Positions 49,485-60,132 of a DNA stretch of 64,000 nucleotides are shown piece after piece. The notes under the pieces are model-generated. The model was not told the DNA's origin, did not search any database, and was given only the letters and a program-made list of their open reading frames with translations. Positions within the stretch are counted from its first letter, which is position 1; every line of letters begins with the position of its first letter. Made by a program: the position numbers and the translations under genes. The DNA lies in assembly GCA_028023455.1 (NCBI GenBank), contig JAQFVV010000020.1, positions 8,975,092-9,039,091 on the forward strand, read 5' to 3'. The stretch is from Epiperipatus broadwayi (lineage: Eukaryota > Onychophora > Udeonychophora > Euonychophora > Peripatidae).

Positions 49485-51169
49485 CTTCTCAACCCTTAGC
49501 CCTGCAATTTAAGTCTTCTTAATAATACCTTTTTTAAAAAATAATTATCTATAGGGGCTGTTATTGATCTTGATTGAGTTGGTTAAGACTTGTTATCCAA
49601 AAGACTGCTTGCAGTTCGAAAAAAAATCATGCTAAATTCTATGATACCAGATATTTGTCCTTGAAATTTAAAAAGTAATGCAAGAACTTAACTTCTATAT
49701 GTTAAATTAGAAATTCTCTTAACAGTTCACAGTTGATGAGTGAGTTAATTTAATATTTATGATGATATTAATTTGAGTTCTGGTCATTCAATGAAAATTT
49801 TATATTATTAAAAATTAGATTTAATAATTTTTTAATGTATTGCATTCTTAGTATATTTTAAACACATAAAAAAATTAAACCCTTGACTTCAATCTTCTGG
49901 ATTATTTTATTTTAAAGAGTGTATTTATACATTTTTTATGATTCAAGAATGGCTATCCACTTATTAAATCATCTCAGAGAGTACATAAACATATTAGCTG
50001 GTGTTAGTAATTGTTGGACGGTTACTTTAGACGTCACCAATAAAAGATGAGTTTAATAGGTCAATTGTTTTTTATTAATCTCTGTTATATTATAATTAAG
50101 CATAAAACATGATCAAATATGATATTCAGCTTCCTGAAATATATTCAAAATTATTCCGAAAATATAATTTGATAAAAATGACCAGTTAATCAATCACATG
50201 CTCCGAAGTAACAGTTTATTGAGAGCAAAAGGAATAGTTTAGTGTAAAAGTATTTAAAACTGTTTCTCTCTCTAAAAAAAAATAATATTGTAAAAAAGTA
50301 AATCACAATCAACATTCAATGCATTGATATTCATCTGTACAATCGATTTTAACAAGAAATTATTAATTAATAATAATTAAATACCCAATTACCAACTAAT
50401 TACAATGACTATTTGACTTATTTAACGATTTGAAAAAGAAAAATTAAAGCTTCTATCGACAACATCTTTTCCAAATTTCATTAATCCACATTTAATCTCA
50501 GATTCTGTCTATGAGCAGATCAAGATAATTCCCTTATAGATCTTTCGTGGAAGGCAAGTATTGGTAGACAATTTTAAAAAAGTATTTTTGTAAATATCTT
50601 GGCAAAGATTTTTCATTGTCCATAGTTTATAGATCTTGAAGAACATCCAGACAATATATTTGCTTGTTAATCTCTTGATATCTATCTAGTTGTCTTATTA
50701 ATCTTAAAACCGTTAGAAAATTCTGTTTGTTATTAAATTTTTTTTTTTTACTGATATACATTTTAATTAAATTCAAAGATGGTAAATAAGTAATCTACAA
50801 AATTTAGTAATAATTAGATTTTGGTAAACAAACATAGCTACAGAAAATAATTAAATTATTGATAGCCAAAAATTAGTTTAAACTGCAATTTTTGAGATTC
50901 ATCGTTATTATTTGATTATATTCTGCATTGCAGTGATAAAGGAGTGGATTCAAGCTTTAGAAGCTACAAAGTCAATTCTCATTTAATAAAATATTTAATT
51001 TGGTGAACTGAATGGAACTTTTTATTTGGGTAGCCCAACATTACATGGCTTCCAAGAAATGAATCAGGTGATTATATATACATATATTTAACAATAAAAA
51101 TAATAAATATACTGGTAATTAACTTAATGGGCATTTTATTTTTAATATATATAGTTAATAAAATAAAAT
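49485..51169. other. No gene seen
   Basis: AT-rich. A tRNA-like phrase at 49575-49625 ('gagttggttaaga', 'gcttgcagttcga') may be a SINE relic. The region 49990-50560 has slightly more complex sequence, but nothing is recognised. Confidence 0.4.
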
Positions 51170-51562
51170 AAATGGAGATTGCTTAAGTCATCTAGATTGT
51201 GCAGGTGATGTGGTTATTTTATAAATAAAGCTTCAGAGTTTTTGGAAATGTGTACACAAGGGAAAAAAAGGATTAATGATAAATGCTAAAAAGATGAAAA
51301 TAATGTTCAATGCTCTTTTAAAAAGAGAAAATAAAAGTTGACAATAAGTAATTAGAAAAGGTTATCTAAAAATTTCTTTGTCAGATTATTAATATAGATG
51401 GATACATAATGGCTTAAATTAATCATGGAATTCATCTTGGATTGACTGTTTTTGATAAAAATAATTTAATGTGTTTTATTAGCATTTAGTATGAAATGAA
51501 CACTTAAGAAGATCATTACAGAGACTTCAGATCACATAAAGAAATTAATGAAGAGATGATTG
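51170..51562 (+). pseudogene. RTE LINE reverse-transcriptase fragment
   Basis: Matches 61288-61755 of the long LINE with many indels: the start corresponds to [10 protein letters not shown] and the end to [11 protein letters not shown]. At the catalytic box the codons read gca ggt gat (51201-51209), that is A-G-D where functional enzymes have A-D-D. It is cut off at both ends. Confidence 0.85.
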
Positions 51563-51579
51563 TCTGATGGTTTGTGATA

Positions 51580-51868
51580 AAACAGGCAAAACTCTTCATA
51601 AAGTAGTGCCACTCAGTGCAAGCCAGACTAATCAATGGATGCCAAAAGGCTGGTGCATAGAATCCCCCATCTAGTACCTACTCATACAATATCCTCAGAG
51701 CAGTTTCTGGCTTGTGACTTTCGTCAGTGAGGAACCTTGGATCTGAGAGCAGTGCACATAGATAACTCTGGCTTGCACTGAGTGGCAATACTGCATGGAG
51801 AGTCCTGTTTTAATAACAGTTACTAGCAAGCATAAGAAATGGTGATCATGTAATATTTATTGGCTTAA
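51580..51868 (-). mobile_element. Family H hairpin element with 11-bp duplication
   Basis: The arm starts at once (aaacaggcaaaactcttc) with no left extension. The centre has the actagtttctggc-type region, then the inverted arm (ctggcttgcactgagtggca..., ggagagtcctgtttta) and a one-sided right extension (ataacagttactagcaagc, ataagaaatggtgatcatg). ggtttgtgata flanks it at 51569-51579 and 51869-51879. A hammerhead relic is readable on the minus strand (51693-51733). Confidence 0.88.
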
Positions 51869-51879
51869 GGTTTGTGATA

Positions 51880-52029
51880 GTAGAATTTTACTTGTAGTTA
51901 TATAATTGAAATTATTAATCTTTTTAGAAAAATTAAACTTTTATTATTACTTTTCTAAATGCATTCTTTCTTCTCCTTCTAATAAGATACAAGTTAGTAT
52001 GGAATGCATTTTAAGTGTTTTTTATTCCC
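51880..52029. other. No recognised feature
   Basis: Short AT-rich gap. Confidence 0.4.
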
Positions 52030-52125
52030 TCTTTTCATGTGATGCTCCTCAGACAGGATTGAACTAATGACACTGCAATTCCTGAATAAAAAATTTAAGA
52101 TAATATTCTAAACAATTAGGATAAT
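52030..52125 (-). mobile_element. tRNA-Leu-like SINE relic
   Basis: The minus strand shows 'ttgtttagaatattatctta' (A box to anticodon arm), attcaggaattgcag (variable arm) and tagttcaatcctg (B box), in the order seen at 18885. Confidence 0.5.
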
Positions 52126-54682
52126 CTAAAAAACTTTGACAGAATAGCCCAGATTGTATGATATTATTAACAATTAAATGTATTTAACAAAAGTATAAAT
52201 ACATTTTGAAGTTTTTTAAAAAAATTTAACAATTTCAGTTAGAAGGTGGAAAAAGATATGATAAAAAAAACTGGATTATACATAGATAGTATATACATCG
52301 TCAAAGCTGAAAAATGTCTATTATGCTGATTGATTGATAGGGAGAGAGAGTAAAATTTTGCTACATAAATGTAGATGTAATTTAAATTTATTTTAACAGT
52401 CGATATGCAAGATTCATCTATTTGTTCTGTTTGAAAGCCAAACACTTGATCAAAAAAGAAATTGTTCCAAATGTTTGGCCTACTTAAAATGTCCAAAGAA
52501 TTAATTAGTTTATGCTTCAATATATGGTGCTAATAGTTGAAATTACATTATTAATAAAAAAAAATATTCTGTTGTATGTATAAATATATTGTTTGATTTT
52601 TGTTTCTTGTAAATTACATTCATTATTTACATATTCAATTAAAGTGGAGTTAATCAAAATTTCCTAAACTAATATTAATTATGTAAATAAATATTAAGCT
52701 ACCACTACTACCATTTTCAATATATCCTGCTTTACAAAACCAATTTAAGTAAGTGACTTTCTACAACTTTTTTTAACTTGTATATATTTACATAGTTAAA
52801 TTGCTTATTCGTTAAGAGTATATATAAAATATCTTTCTTTTTAAATCACTAAAACATAAACATTATGAAAACAACAGATTTTTATTGTAGTTTACTGAAT
52901 ATTTTATAAAACTGGTTTGGTTAATTCACTCATATTATTAAATTCCTGTAATTTTTAAAATTTTAAAAATTGTGCATTAATTTATGGATTTTTTTTTTTT
53001 AGAAAATTACAGTATATTGATAATTGGAGCAAATGAGCCTTGTACATTTTGCAGCAAGTTTGAAGAGAAAACAAGAACTTCATGAAACTCATTTTATAAA
53101 TATATTGGTTAATTTAATAAATAAACAATTAATCTGTGTTAGATATACAAATTTGGAGACTCCAATTTTTTTTTTTTAAGTAGAGATATTAAACAAGGTA
53201 TCACATCATTTTCCCAGTTTCCATTCAACATCTGCGTCAAAAGCTGTAGCTTCTCTTCGACGCCCTCTATTGTATAACTGAGTAATTAACTCACAATAAT
53301 AGATGGTAACAAATAGGGAATTGTTGCTCCTAAAAGTAAGTGTTGATTATAAGCAAAAAATATTGCACAATGTTTTGTTGGTAAATAGCATCCTAAGTAA
53401 AAAGTGAGCTCCATTCTGGATTGAATTTGGAATGGGTCTGTAAATATTTTGGTGATTCATATTAGACATGATACAGCTTGCAATAAACTTTTTTTACAAT
53501 ACTGTATTACAGTGATGTATTTTAAAGGTAACAAATTTATAATTTAGTTTTGTTTTTTATTCCTAGATATAAAATGTAATCTGATATATAATGAAAATGC
53601 TTTTTGTATAATTTAGTGAAAATATTTTTGTTATGCTAAAAAGAAATTTGAGGTTTTTCAAATTTAAATATTTCTGCTTTAAAGTTATTTTCATTTTTTA
53701 AAAGGTATTTTAAAAGGTATTTTAATAAGTATAAAATACATTTTATTTTTATTATTACTAACATTTTTTGAAGCATTGAAAGACTCAGCAAAAAGTGTTT
53801 ATCAAATATGTTTTTAATGTTTTTCTAATATTTAAAATACTTTTAATTCTTTTTATTAGTTTTAAAATTTTTGTTAAAAAATAATTTTACTACAAACTCT
53901 ATTCCAACTGAAGGTTACATGTATAAAAAATTAAGCACATATTTTAAAATTTAAATAAATCATATGATATAATATAATATATCTCTATATAATAGCAATA
54001 ATATATATAATAACAATAATCATACACATAAAAGCTCTTTTTGGCAAATATTAATTTTTGCCCTTTTCAATATCTTAGAACTATTTTACAATTATGATCT
54101 ATATTGCATACATGGCAACATCTAATTTCTTTTATATAAAATTTAAATATAATCTATTATAACAATAATACAATATGTAGAAAGAAAAGAAAATCTTGTA
54201 TAAATGTATACTATATAATTTTCCATTTATTTATCATTAGCCAATTAATAGTTAAATTAATTAATATTTTATATATATTCATACAATTATTTTTATTTTT
54301 GTTATAATTAATATAATTGGTTTCATATATCTTCCTTTTATTAGTTTCTCCAATATAGTTTAAAGATTTTATACTTTTTATTCAGTCTATTTTATGTCTG
54401 TATTTTAAATAATGAATATATAAGGTAGAACTTGCATTTCCTTTATTAATTTAAGATTTTATTTATGGATGTTTAATTCTGTAGGTAAATGTTAACCTAC
54501 AACTAAAATATCTTAATATATAATTATTGGTCTAATGTCAGCTCCACATAATTATGTAAGTGCTGGGTTCTAGATAGTATCTCAAATGATACTATCCAAA
54601 TAAGCAACAATTATAAATTACTCTAAGACAACTAAAACTTAACAAACAAGTTTGTTCACTTGCAAAAAAATAAAATAAGTAT
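52126..54682. other. No gene seen
   Basis: About 2.5 kb of very AT-rich DNA. A 93-codon minus frame at 52239-52520 matches nothing I recognise. 53160-53300 is slightly more complex, but I cannot place it. Confidence 0.4.
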
Positions 54683-55128
54683 TTCATTTACGTCTTGAAT
54701 ATTGCCGTGTGGGAATACGTTACACCCACACATGGCAATAATAATAATAATAATAATAATAATAGAATTCACAAATCTATACGTTTCCATTATTAAGTTT
54801 CCGAGCACTGAAATATGATAAAATTTGCATGACTGCTCTACATTTCAATTTAATCAGGCTTTACCATAGGCCACTAATTGCTAACTTAGAAAACACCTTA
54901 GACTTAATTCTTGCTTTCTTTCTCCCTCACCTGCAGCTTGCTGGATTTCATACTATCAGTTTATTTACATAATAATGACTTATTAACATAATAGTAACTA
55001 CATTACTGTTTAATATAGTAGTACTATATGCTAATTTTCTAGAGGGCAAATTATAATAGAGGTAATCATAATAATATACTATCTGCATGTGACTACAAAA
55101 TTTCAGTAAACTTTATTTACAATATATA
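54683..55128 (-). repeat. Gypsy 3' LTR
   Basis: Aligns with 58106-58580: 'cacaaatctatacgtttcca', 'cagcttgctg', 'gcataatagtaac', 'aactttatttacaatatata' occur in the same order. An (AAT)n insertion of about 30 bp at 54727-54757 is private to this copy. Ends are approximate. Confidence 0.8.
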
Positions 55129-55689
55129 AGGGATTCAGACCCAGACTTTCACATGACTCTCATCTCTCCATGCATTCTCATATTGCTGCCCCACCTGATC
55201 ACACACATGTTGAAAAGATAAATAATCAACAATATGTGTATTTCATGCTAAACCAGCACTCATCAGTTGGTCTAGATTATCATCTCCACACATATATACA
55301 ATCAATGCTCAGTTTTGTATTAAGATAACCCAATCATCATACTTTAATGGACAGGCTTTAAGCCACTCCAACCCACAACTCTTTAGCTATCCATTTCATT
55401 GAAAATCTGATGGAAAGTTCAAAGCCCACATAAGTTCCAAGGTTGTCATCCTACCTATGTTGACATAAGTCATTCTGACCTCTCATCTACCATAGAATAA
55501 TCCATTTTTACATACATATGTGAGGGATGAGCAGACTTTTAACGCACTATGTTTCAATATGTAACTTAATACACTGTACATGCTTACACATACTTATATA
55601 TGTAGGTTTGTGAGCATGGAAAGTTCACATCTCTCCTCTCTCTAGAAAATAATCATAAGTGTGCACAAAGTTCTTACCTCATTACAAAG

Positions 55690-57479
55690 GTGTCATAACA
55701 TTTAATTTTCCTCTAAGAAAACTCTTGAAGAAATTCACTAATTCTAAGAAGTTTGCAAATCCTTTCCATTATTAGGAGTTGCAGCATTTTTATGGCTCTG
55801 AAATTTCTGGGAATGGATATTTTTCTTTTAAATAATAATATGGTCCAGAAAATTTCTGAGTTAGCCAATATATACTTTGCTATATTCAACCAAGCTCCAA
55901 TTTAATCAAATTTTGAAAAGATTTTTATTAAGAATATTTTTCATTTATGCTCTGAGTGGAAAGGTGTAAGTATATCATCCAGATGTGGAATAACTCCTGC
56001 ATTGCTTGAAAAAAACCCATAAATTTTAGCTTGGAAGATGTTTGAAAAACTGTAATCTTGAAAAATAACTTATTGCCTTAAAAAGTCCTACATGAGTGCT
56101 AATAATTAGCAACTCTTCCACTCTCTCCTTAACAGCTATTTTGTGGAAGTCAGACTTTAAATCAGTCTTTATAAAATATGATACCTTATGTAATGAGGTA
56201 AGAACTTTGTTCACACTTGGGAGAAAACACTTGGGAGAGGATATGCTCCTTTATTGATGTATTTATTAATTGTAATGCAGTAATTTCCAAAAAGAGAAAT
56301 AGTCCTAGTTTGGCTTCATTGTCATAACCATCAGCAGAGCCCATGATGTGTTATCTATTGAAGACAACAACAACTCTGCAAACCATATTTTTAATTAGCT
56401 CAACTTTTGACTTTTAGACAAATGGGATCTTATAAGGTTTGAATCCTATAAGTTGAGCATCTCTCAGTAGTTTAATTTCTACCAATCATGTTTTTAATTC
56501 AGACAATCTCAATTTAAATAAACAAAAAAACTTATCTCTGATTTCAGCTTCCAAATTGAACTTTCTTAATTATCTTAAGGCATATCCCCAATGGATGAAA
56601 ATGGTTTCTCCCCAATAATGGGCTTATATTTCTTTATACTATAAATAAGGGCAGACATTTAATCCTGGCATTAAATTACATAGTATGTCTATCTTATTAT
56701 CTTTCATCCATTACCAATATTCCAATGTTTTAATATTAGAAAATCTCGTGCCACTGTCAATTTCCATATTTACTTTCTTTTCACAGATGGACACATCTAA
56801 TGTAATTTGGCCATTATCAGTATTATTTATCTTACTAATATCTTCTTTACTTCTCATTCCACACCTCTTGATATAAAATCCAGGTTTGGTTTTACTTTTG
56901 TACTATTGTCTTTTTGATGACATGAGCTAAGTGTTCTTTTATGTTACATGTATGACACTTTTTCATTTTAAATTCACAAATTTTTTTAACATGACCTTTC
57001 ATACCATAGCAACAATAGGTCAAATTATCATTTGCAGTTTTTAAACATGCAGTTACTGGTTGTGTTTTGTTCAAAAGTTCTACACACAAGTTGAAGGTTG
57101 GAATTCTGACACATTCTTTAAAATAGTCATTTGTGCAATATACATTCCAATGGCTATTTTGTAAGTCAGGTTCAGCTCACTTTATAAAATTTTCCTAATG
57201 TTGTGATCTAACATTTCAAACAACAGTTGATCTAACAACATGCCATCTAGCTCAGGAACAAATTGACATTGTTTTCCAAGTGTTTTAGTGGTAACATTAA
57301 TCATGAGGTGACTTTCTCATTTGAAGATATAAGCTTGTCATCCACTTAGACACTACCAGGTGAAAATAAATGTTGTTTTCTATTAAACTTAATATGGAGT
57401 CTTCAGAACTTTTAGGGTCACATAACTGTGTAGCTGCTTGTAAAACATCTTTATCCACAAAGAATAACAGAATATCCAC
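55690..57479 (-). pseudogene. Gypsy Gag-Pol remnant (Gag, CCHC knuckles, reverse transcriptase)
   Basis: In element sense: 57479-57297 reads ...QAATQLCDPKSSED..., matching the 'LC.P..P....' segment of gypsy Gag. 57280-57180 continues with a 'FVPELDGMLLDQLLFEML'-like segment (family: D.L.DR.V.G). 57089-56892 has two zinc knuckles (C-C...GH...C and CHTCN.KEHLAHV). 56214-56026 has the RT palm start (SYFIKTDLKSDFHKIAV..., then THVGLF), and 55969-55995 has VIPHLDDIL, the catalytic box with His in place of the usual Tyr. Frames break repeatedly. Protease is not clearly readable. Confidence 0.82.
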
Positions 57480-57504
57480 TTTAACTTCAGTGTCATCAAC
57501 TTTA

Positions 57505-57783
57505 TAAACAATTCAAAATACAGCAAAACTCTCCATATAGTAGTGCCATCTTGTGCTAACAAGAGCAATCAATGGATGCCAGAAGGCTTGTGCATAAAAT
57601 CCCTATTTAGTGTCTACTCATCCAATATCCCCAGACTAGTTTCTGGCTTGTGGCCTTCTGGCATCCATTGATTGCTCTTGTTAGCACAAGATGGCACTAC
57701 TATATGGAGAGTTTTGCTGTATTTTGAATTGTTTATAACAAGTATTGTGCTAGTATGAGATAGTGATCATGTGATGTTTAGTG
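57505..57783 (-). mobile_element. Family H hairpin element nested in gypsy
   Basis: The arms (about 57503-57590 and 57654-57740) are essentially perfect reverse complements over about 88 bp, although both depart from the family in the same places (for example gccatcttgtgctaacaag where others have gccactcagtgcaagccag). A right extension (agtattgtgctagtatgag, tagtgatcatgtgatg) follows only one arm. gtcatcaacttta flanks it at 57492-57504 and 57784-57796. Confidence 0.9.
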
Positions 57784-58105
57784 GTCATCAACTTTACTTA
57801 CAAACATATAATTCTCAATGCATTTGACTTACATAGTTTCATGCCAACATTAAACTCATAATATTGTGACTTGGGAGTGCAATTCTTAGTGTTAAATGTT
57901 CTGCTATGGATTGCACACAGGTTCTTTATACCCTATCAACTGCAACCATTCTGCTGTGAGCTTCAGATATCCTATACATATTCTTTCAGCTGTCAACTTA
58001 TGTCATTATGCTGTGTACTTGGGGGTATATCAAATAGTATCAACTATATAAGCCATCAATTATAAATTAAATGAACATTAAGACAAACTATAATCGCTGA
58101 TAGAG

Positions 58106-58580
58106 TTCACCTTACTCTTGAATATTATTAATACACATTGTTGATATCTTGACTTAATACACATTGTTTTGTGGAAATAAGTTACCTCCACCCTACAACA
58201 ATGATTCACAGATCTATAAGTTTCCATAATTAAATTTTTCCATACCCAAATATGATAAATTTTACATTACATATTTACATCAATTTAACCAGTCTATATT
58301 ATAAGTCATTAGTTTTGTCTATCTGTCCATTGTCAAGCTTATAAATCAGTTTAGACTAATTCATGTTTTCAGTCACTTCCTCACAGCTTGCTGCTCTTTT
58401 ATTGTCAGATCATTTGCATAATGATGGATTGATTATTAGCATAATAGTAACTTCATTCCTATTCAATATAGTAATATCGTATGTTAATTTTTTAGAGTGT
58501 AAATTATGATAAAGGTAATAAGAACGTATATTGTGTGCGTATGACTAAAAAAATTTAACAAACTTTATTTACAATATATA
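58106..58580 (-). repeat. Gypsy 5' LTR
   Basis: Counterpart of 54683-55128. The start contains a private tandem of a roughly 20-bp phrase (taatacacattgtt). A PBS could not be identified next to it on the minus strand. Confidence 0.8.
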
Positions 58581-59097
58581 TACCGTATATAAATGTGCTC
58601 GTGGACAGGCTGTTTTTGAATCACAAATTATTAATTTGACAATATATAAAAGTTAAAATAGCTGCTGACTGTGTAGCTGTAAATGAATCAAAGGTCTCCC
58701 TCCATTGATGAAAGCTATTTTCCAGATCAAGAACTATTATCTATTGATTACATTAGCCTACAATAGTTGACCAATAAGGAGATTAGAAGGAGTGAAATAC
58801 TGTATTTAGAAGAATACAGTAGAGTCTGCTTAATTAATTGATTATCGTTAGATTTTTTTTTTAATACATTTTTTAAAAAGAAAGTCGTTTCCATCAAACA
58901 GTTTCTAATCAGTTGAGCATCTTTTTTTTCAAAGATTCTTTAAATAAGGGTAGCTTTAATTTTCTTCAATTTGGAACAAATATCAATGCTATCTGATAGA
59001 GGCTCTACATTATAGTAATCATTATGCATTTACCACACTTGGTTACAAGGGATACCTGGAATCATAGATAATAAAAATATATTAATGTTCATGTTTA
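58581..59097. other. No recognised feature
   Basis: AT-rich non-coding sequence. Confidence 0.5.
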
Positions 59098-59109
59098 ATA
59101 TATATACAT

Positions 59110-59437
59110 CCCATGATCACCATTTCTTATGCTTTCTCATAACTGTTGTTAAAACAAGCAAAACTCTCCATACAGTAATGCCACCCAGTGCAAGCCTAAG
59201 TAGTCAATGGATGTCAAAAGGCTTGTGCATAAAATCCCTATCCAGTGCCTACCCATCCAATATCCCCAGACTAGTTTCTAGCTTATGGCTTTTGTCAATG
59301 AGGAGCCTTGGATATAGGGATTTGGTGCAGTGGTCTTAGATCCAAAAGATTTTGTACACAAACCTTCTGGCAGTCATTGATTACTCTGGCTTGCACTGAG
59401 TGGCACTACTGTATGGAGAGTTTTTCCTGTTTTATAT
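59110..59437 (+). mobile_element. Family H hairpin element, longest copy, 12-bp duplication
   Basis: Left extension (catgatcaccatttcttatg, ataactgttgttaaaac), arm, full centre of about 150 bp (ccatccaatatccccagac, ctagtttctagc, 'aatgaggagccttgg'), then the inverted arm ending at tttttcctgtttt. atatatatacat flanks it at 59098-59109 and 59438-59449. A decayed hammerhead is readable on the minus strand at 59263-59303. No protein is encoded; the open frames across it are incidental. Confidence 0.88.
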
Positions 59438-59476
59438 ATATATATACATTTATGATACAATTTATATATATATTAA

Positions 59477-60020
59477 ATTTATTAAGAACATTACAATCTT
59501 GAAATATATATTTCCTGTTAGTCAAAATATAATCCATTTCTGCTGTACCTTCATTTGGATGCTTCCATGTCCATTTCCTTCTAACATTTTTCTCAAAAAA
59601 AGAATTCATAATATAAAGTTTTTCCTTCTCTGCAAACTCCACAAGTCTATGTCCTCTCTCATTTCTATTACCATAACCAAAATTACCTACAACACTTTCA
59701 TCTTTCATTTGTTTACCAATTCTAGCATTAAAATTTTCCATAACAATTTTAAAATGTTGTTTACTCTGATCAAAAGCCTTTTGTACATCCATATAAAAAT
59801 CTTCTACTACTTCATCACTGTGAGAACTTGTTGGGGCATAAACCTGAATTATCTGCATTTGATATCTGCTATTAAGTTGTATAACTAATCTTGCCACTCT
59901 GTCTGATACACCATCAATCTCCACAATATTGTTCTTCCACTTTTTATTTATAATGAATCCTACTCCACTTGTATTTCCAATATTTGTGCCTTTATAATAG
60001 AGCATATGTCCACTTTTTAG
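59477..60020 (-). pseudogene. RTE endonuclease domain (EEP/APE type), partial and inverted
   Basis: In sense direction (from 60020 downward) the protein shows GVGFIINK, VYAPTS, 'FKIVMENFNARIG' (usual form GDFNA; here E replaces the catalytic-region Asp), 'GNRNERGHRLVEFAEKEKL', RKWTWKHPNE and AEMDYILTNRK, the usual order of an APE-like endonuclease. The first third of the domain is missing, so it lacks the N-terminal metal-binding residues. It stops after NKFN, before the SDH motif. Confidence 0.88.
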
Positions 60021-60132
60021 AAAAAGTATATTTACAGTTGATATTCCTAATCTTCAGAAACATTCTAATGAATTTAAATTACAACTTACAAATCGGTTTC
60101 AAGTATTAGTAGATTTTGAACATGATTCAGAT

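Larger units (their letters stand above)
54683..58580 (-). mobile_element. Degraded Ty3/gypsy LTR retrotransposon
   Basis: Two diverged direct repeats (54683-55128 and 58106-58580) flank an interior that on the minus strand reads gag, CCHC knuckles and reverse transcriptase in gypsy order. RNase H and integrase are not found between the RT piece (ending about 55690) and the 3' LTR, so that part appears deleted. Family H is nested inside at 57505-57783. No target duplication was found. Heavily mutated, old copy. Confidence 0.85.

Noticed and set aside
52040-52090. CTGAGGA core on the minus strand as another hammerhead
   Set aside because: It is followed by GAAAA, but helices I and II do not pair, and the sequence is part of a tRNA-Leu-like SINE.
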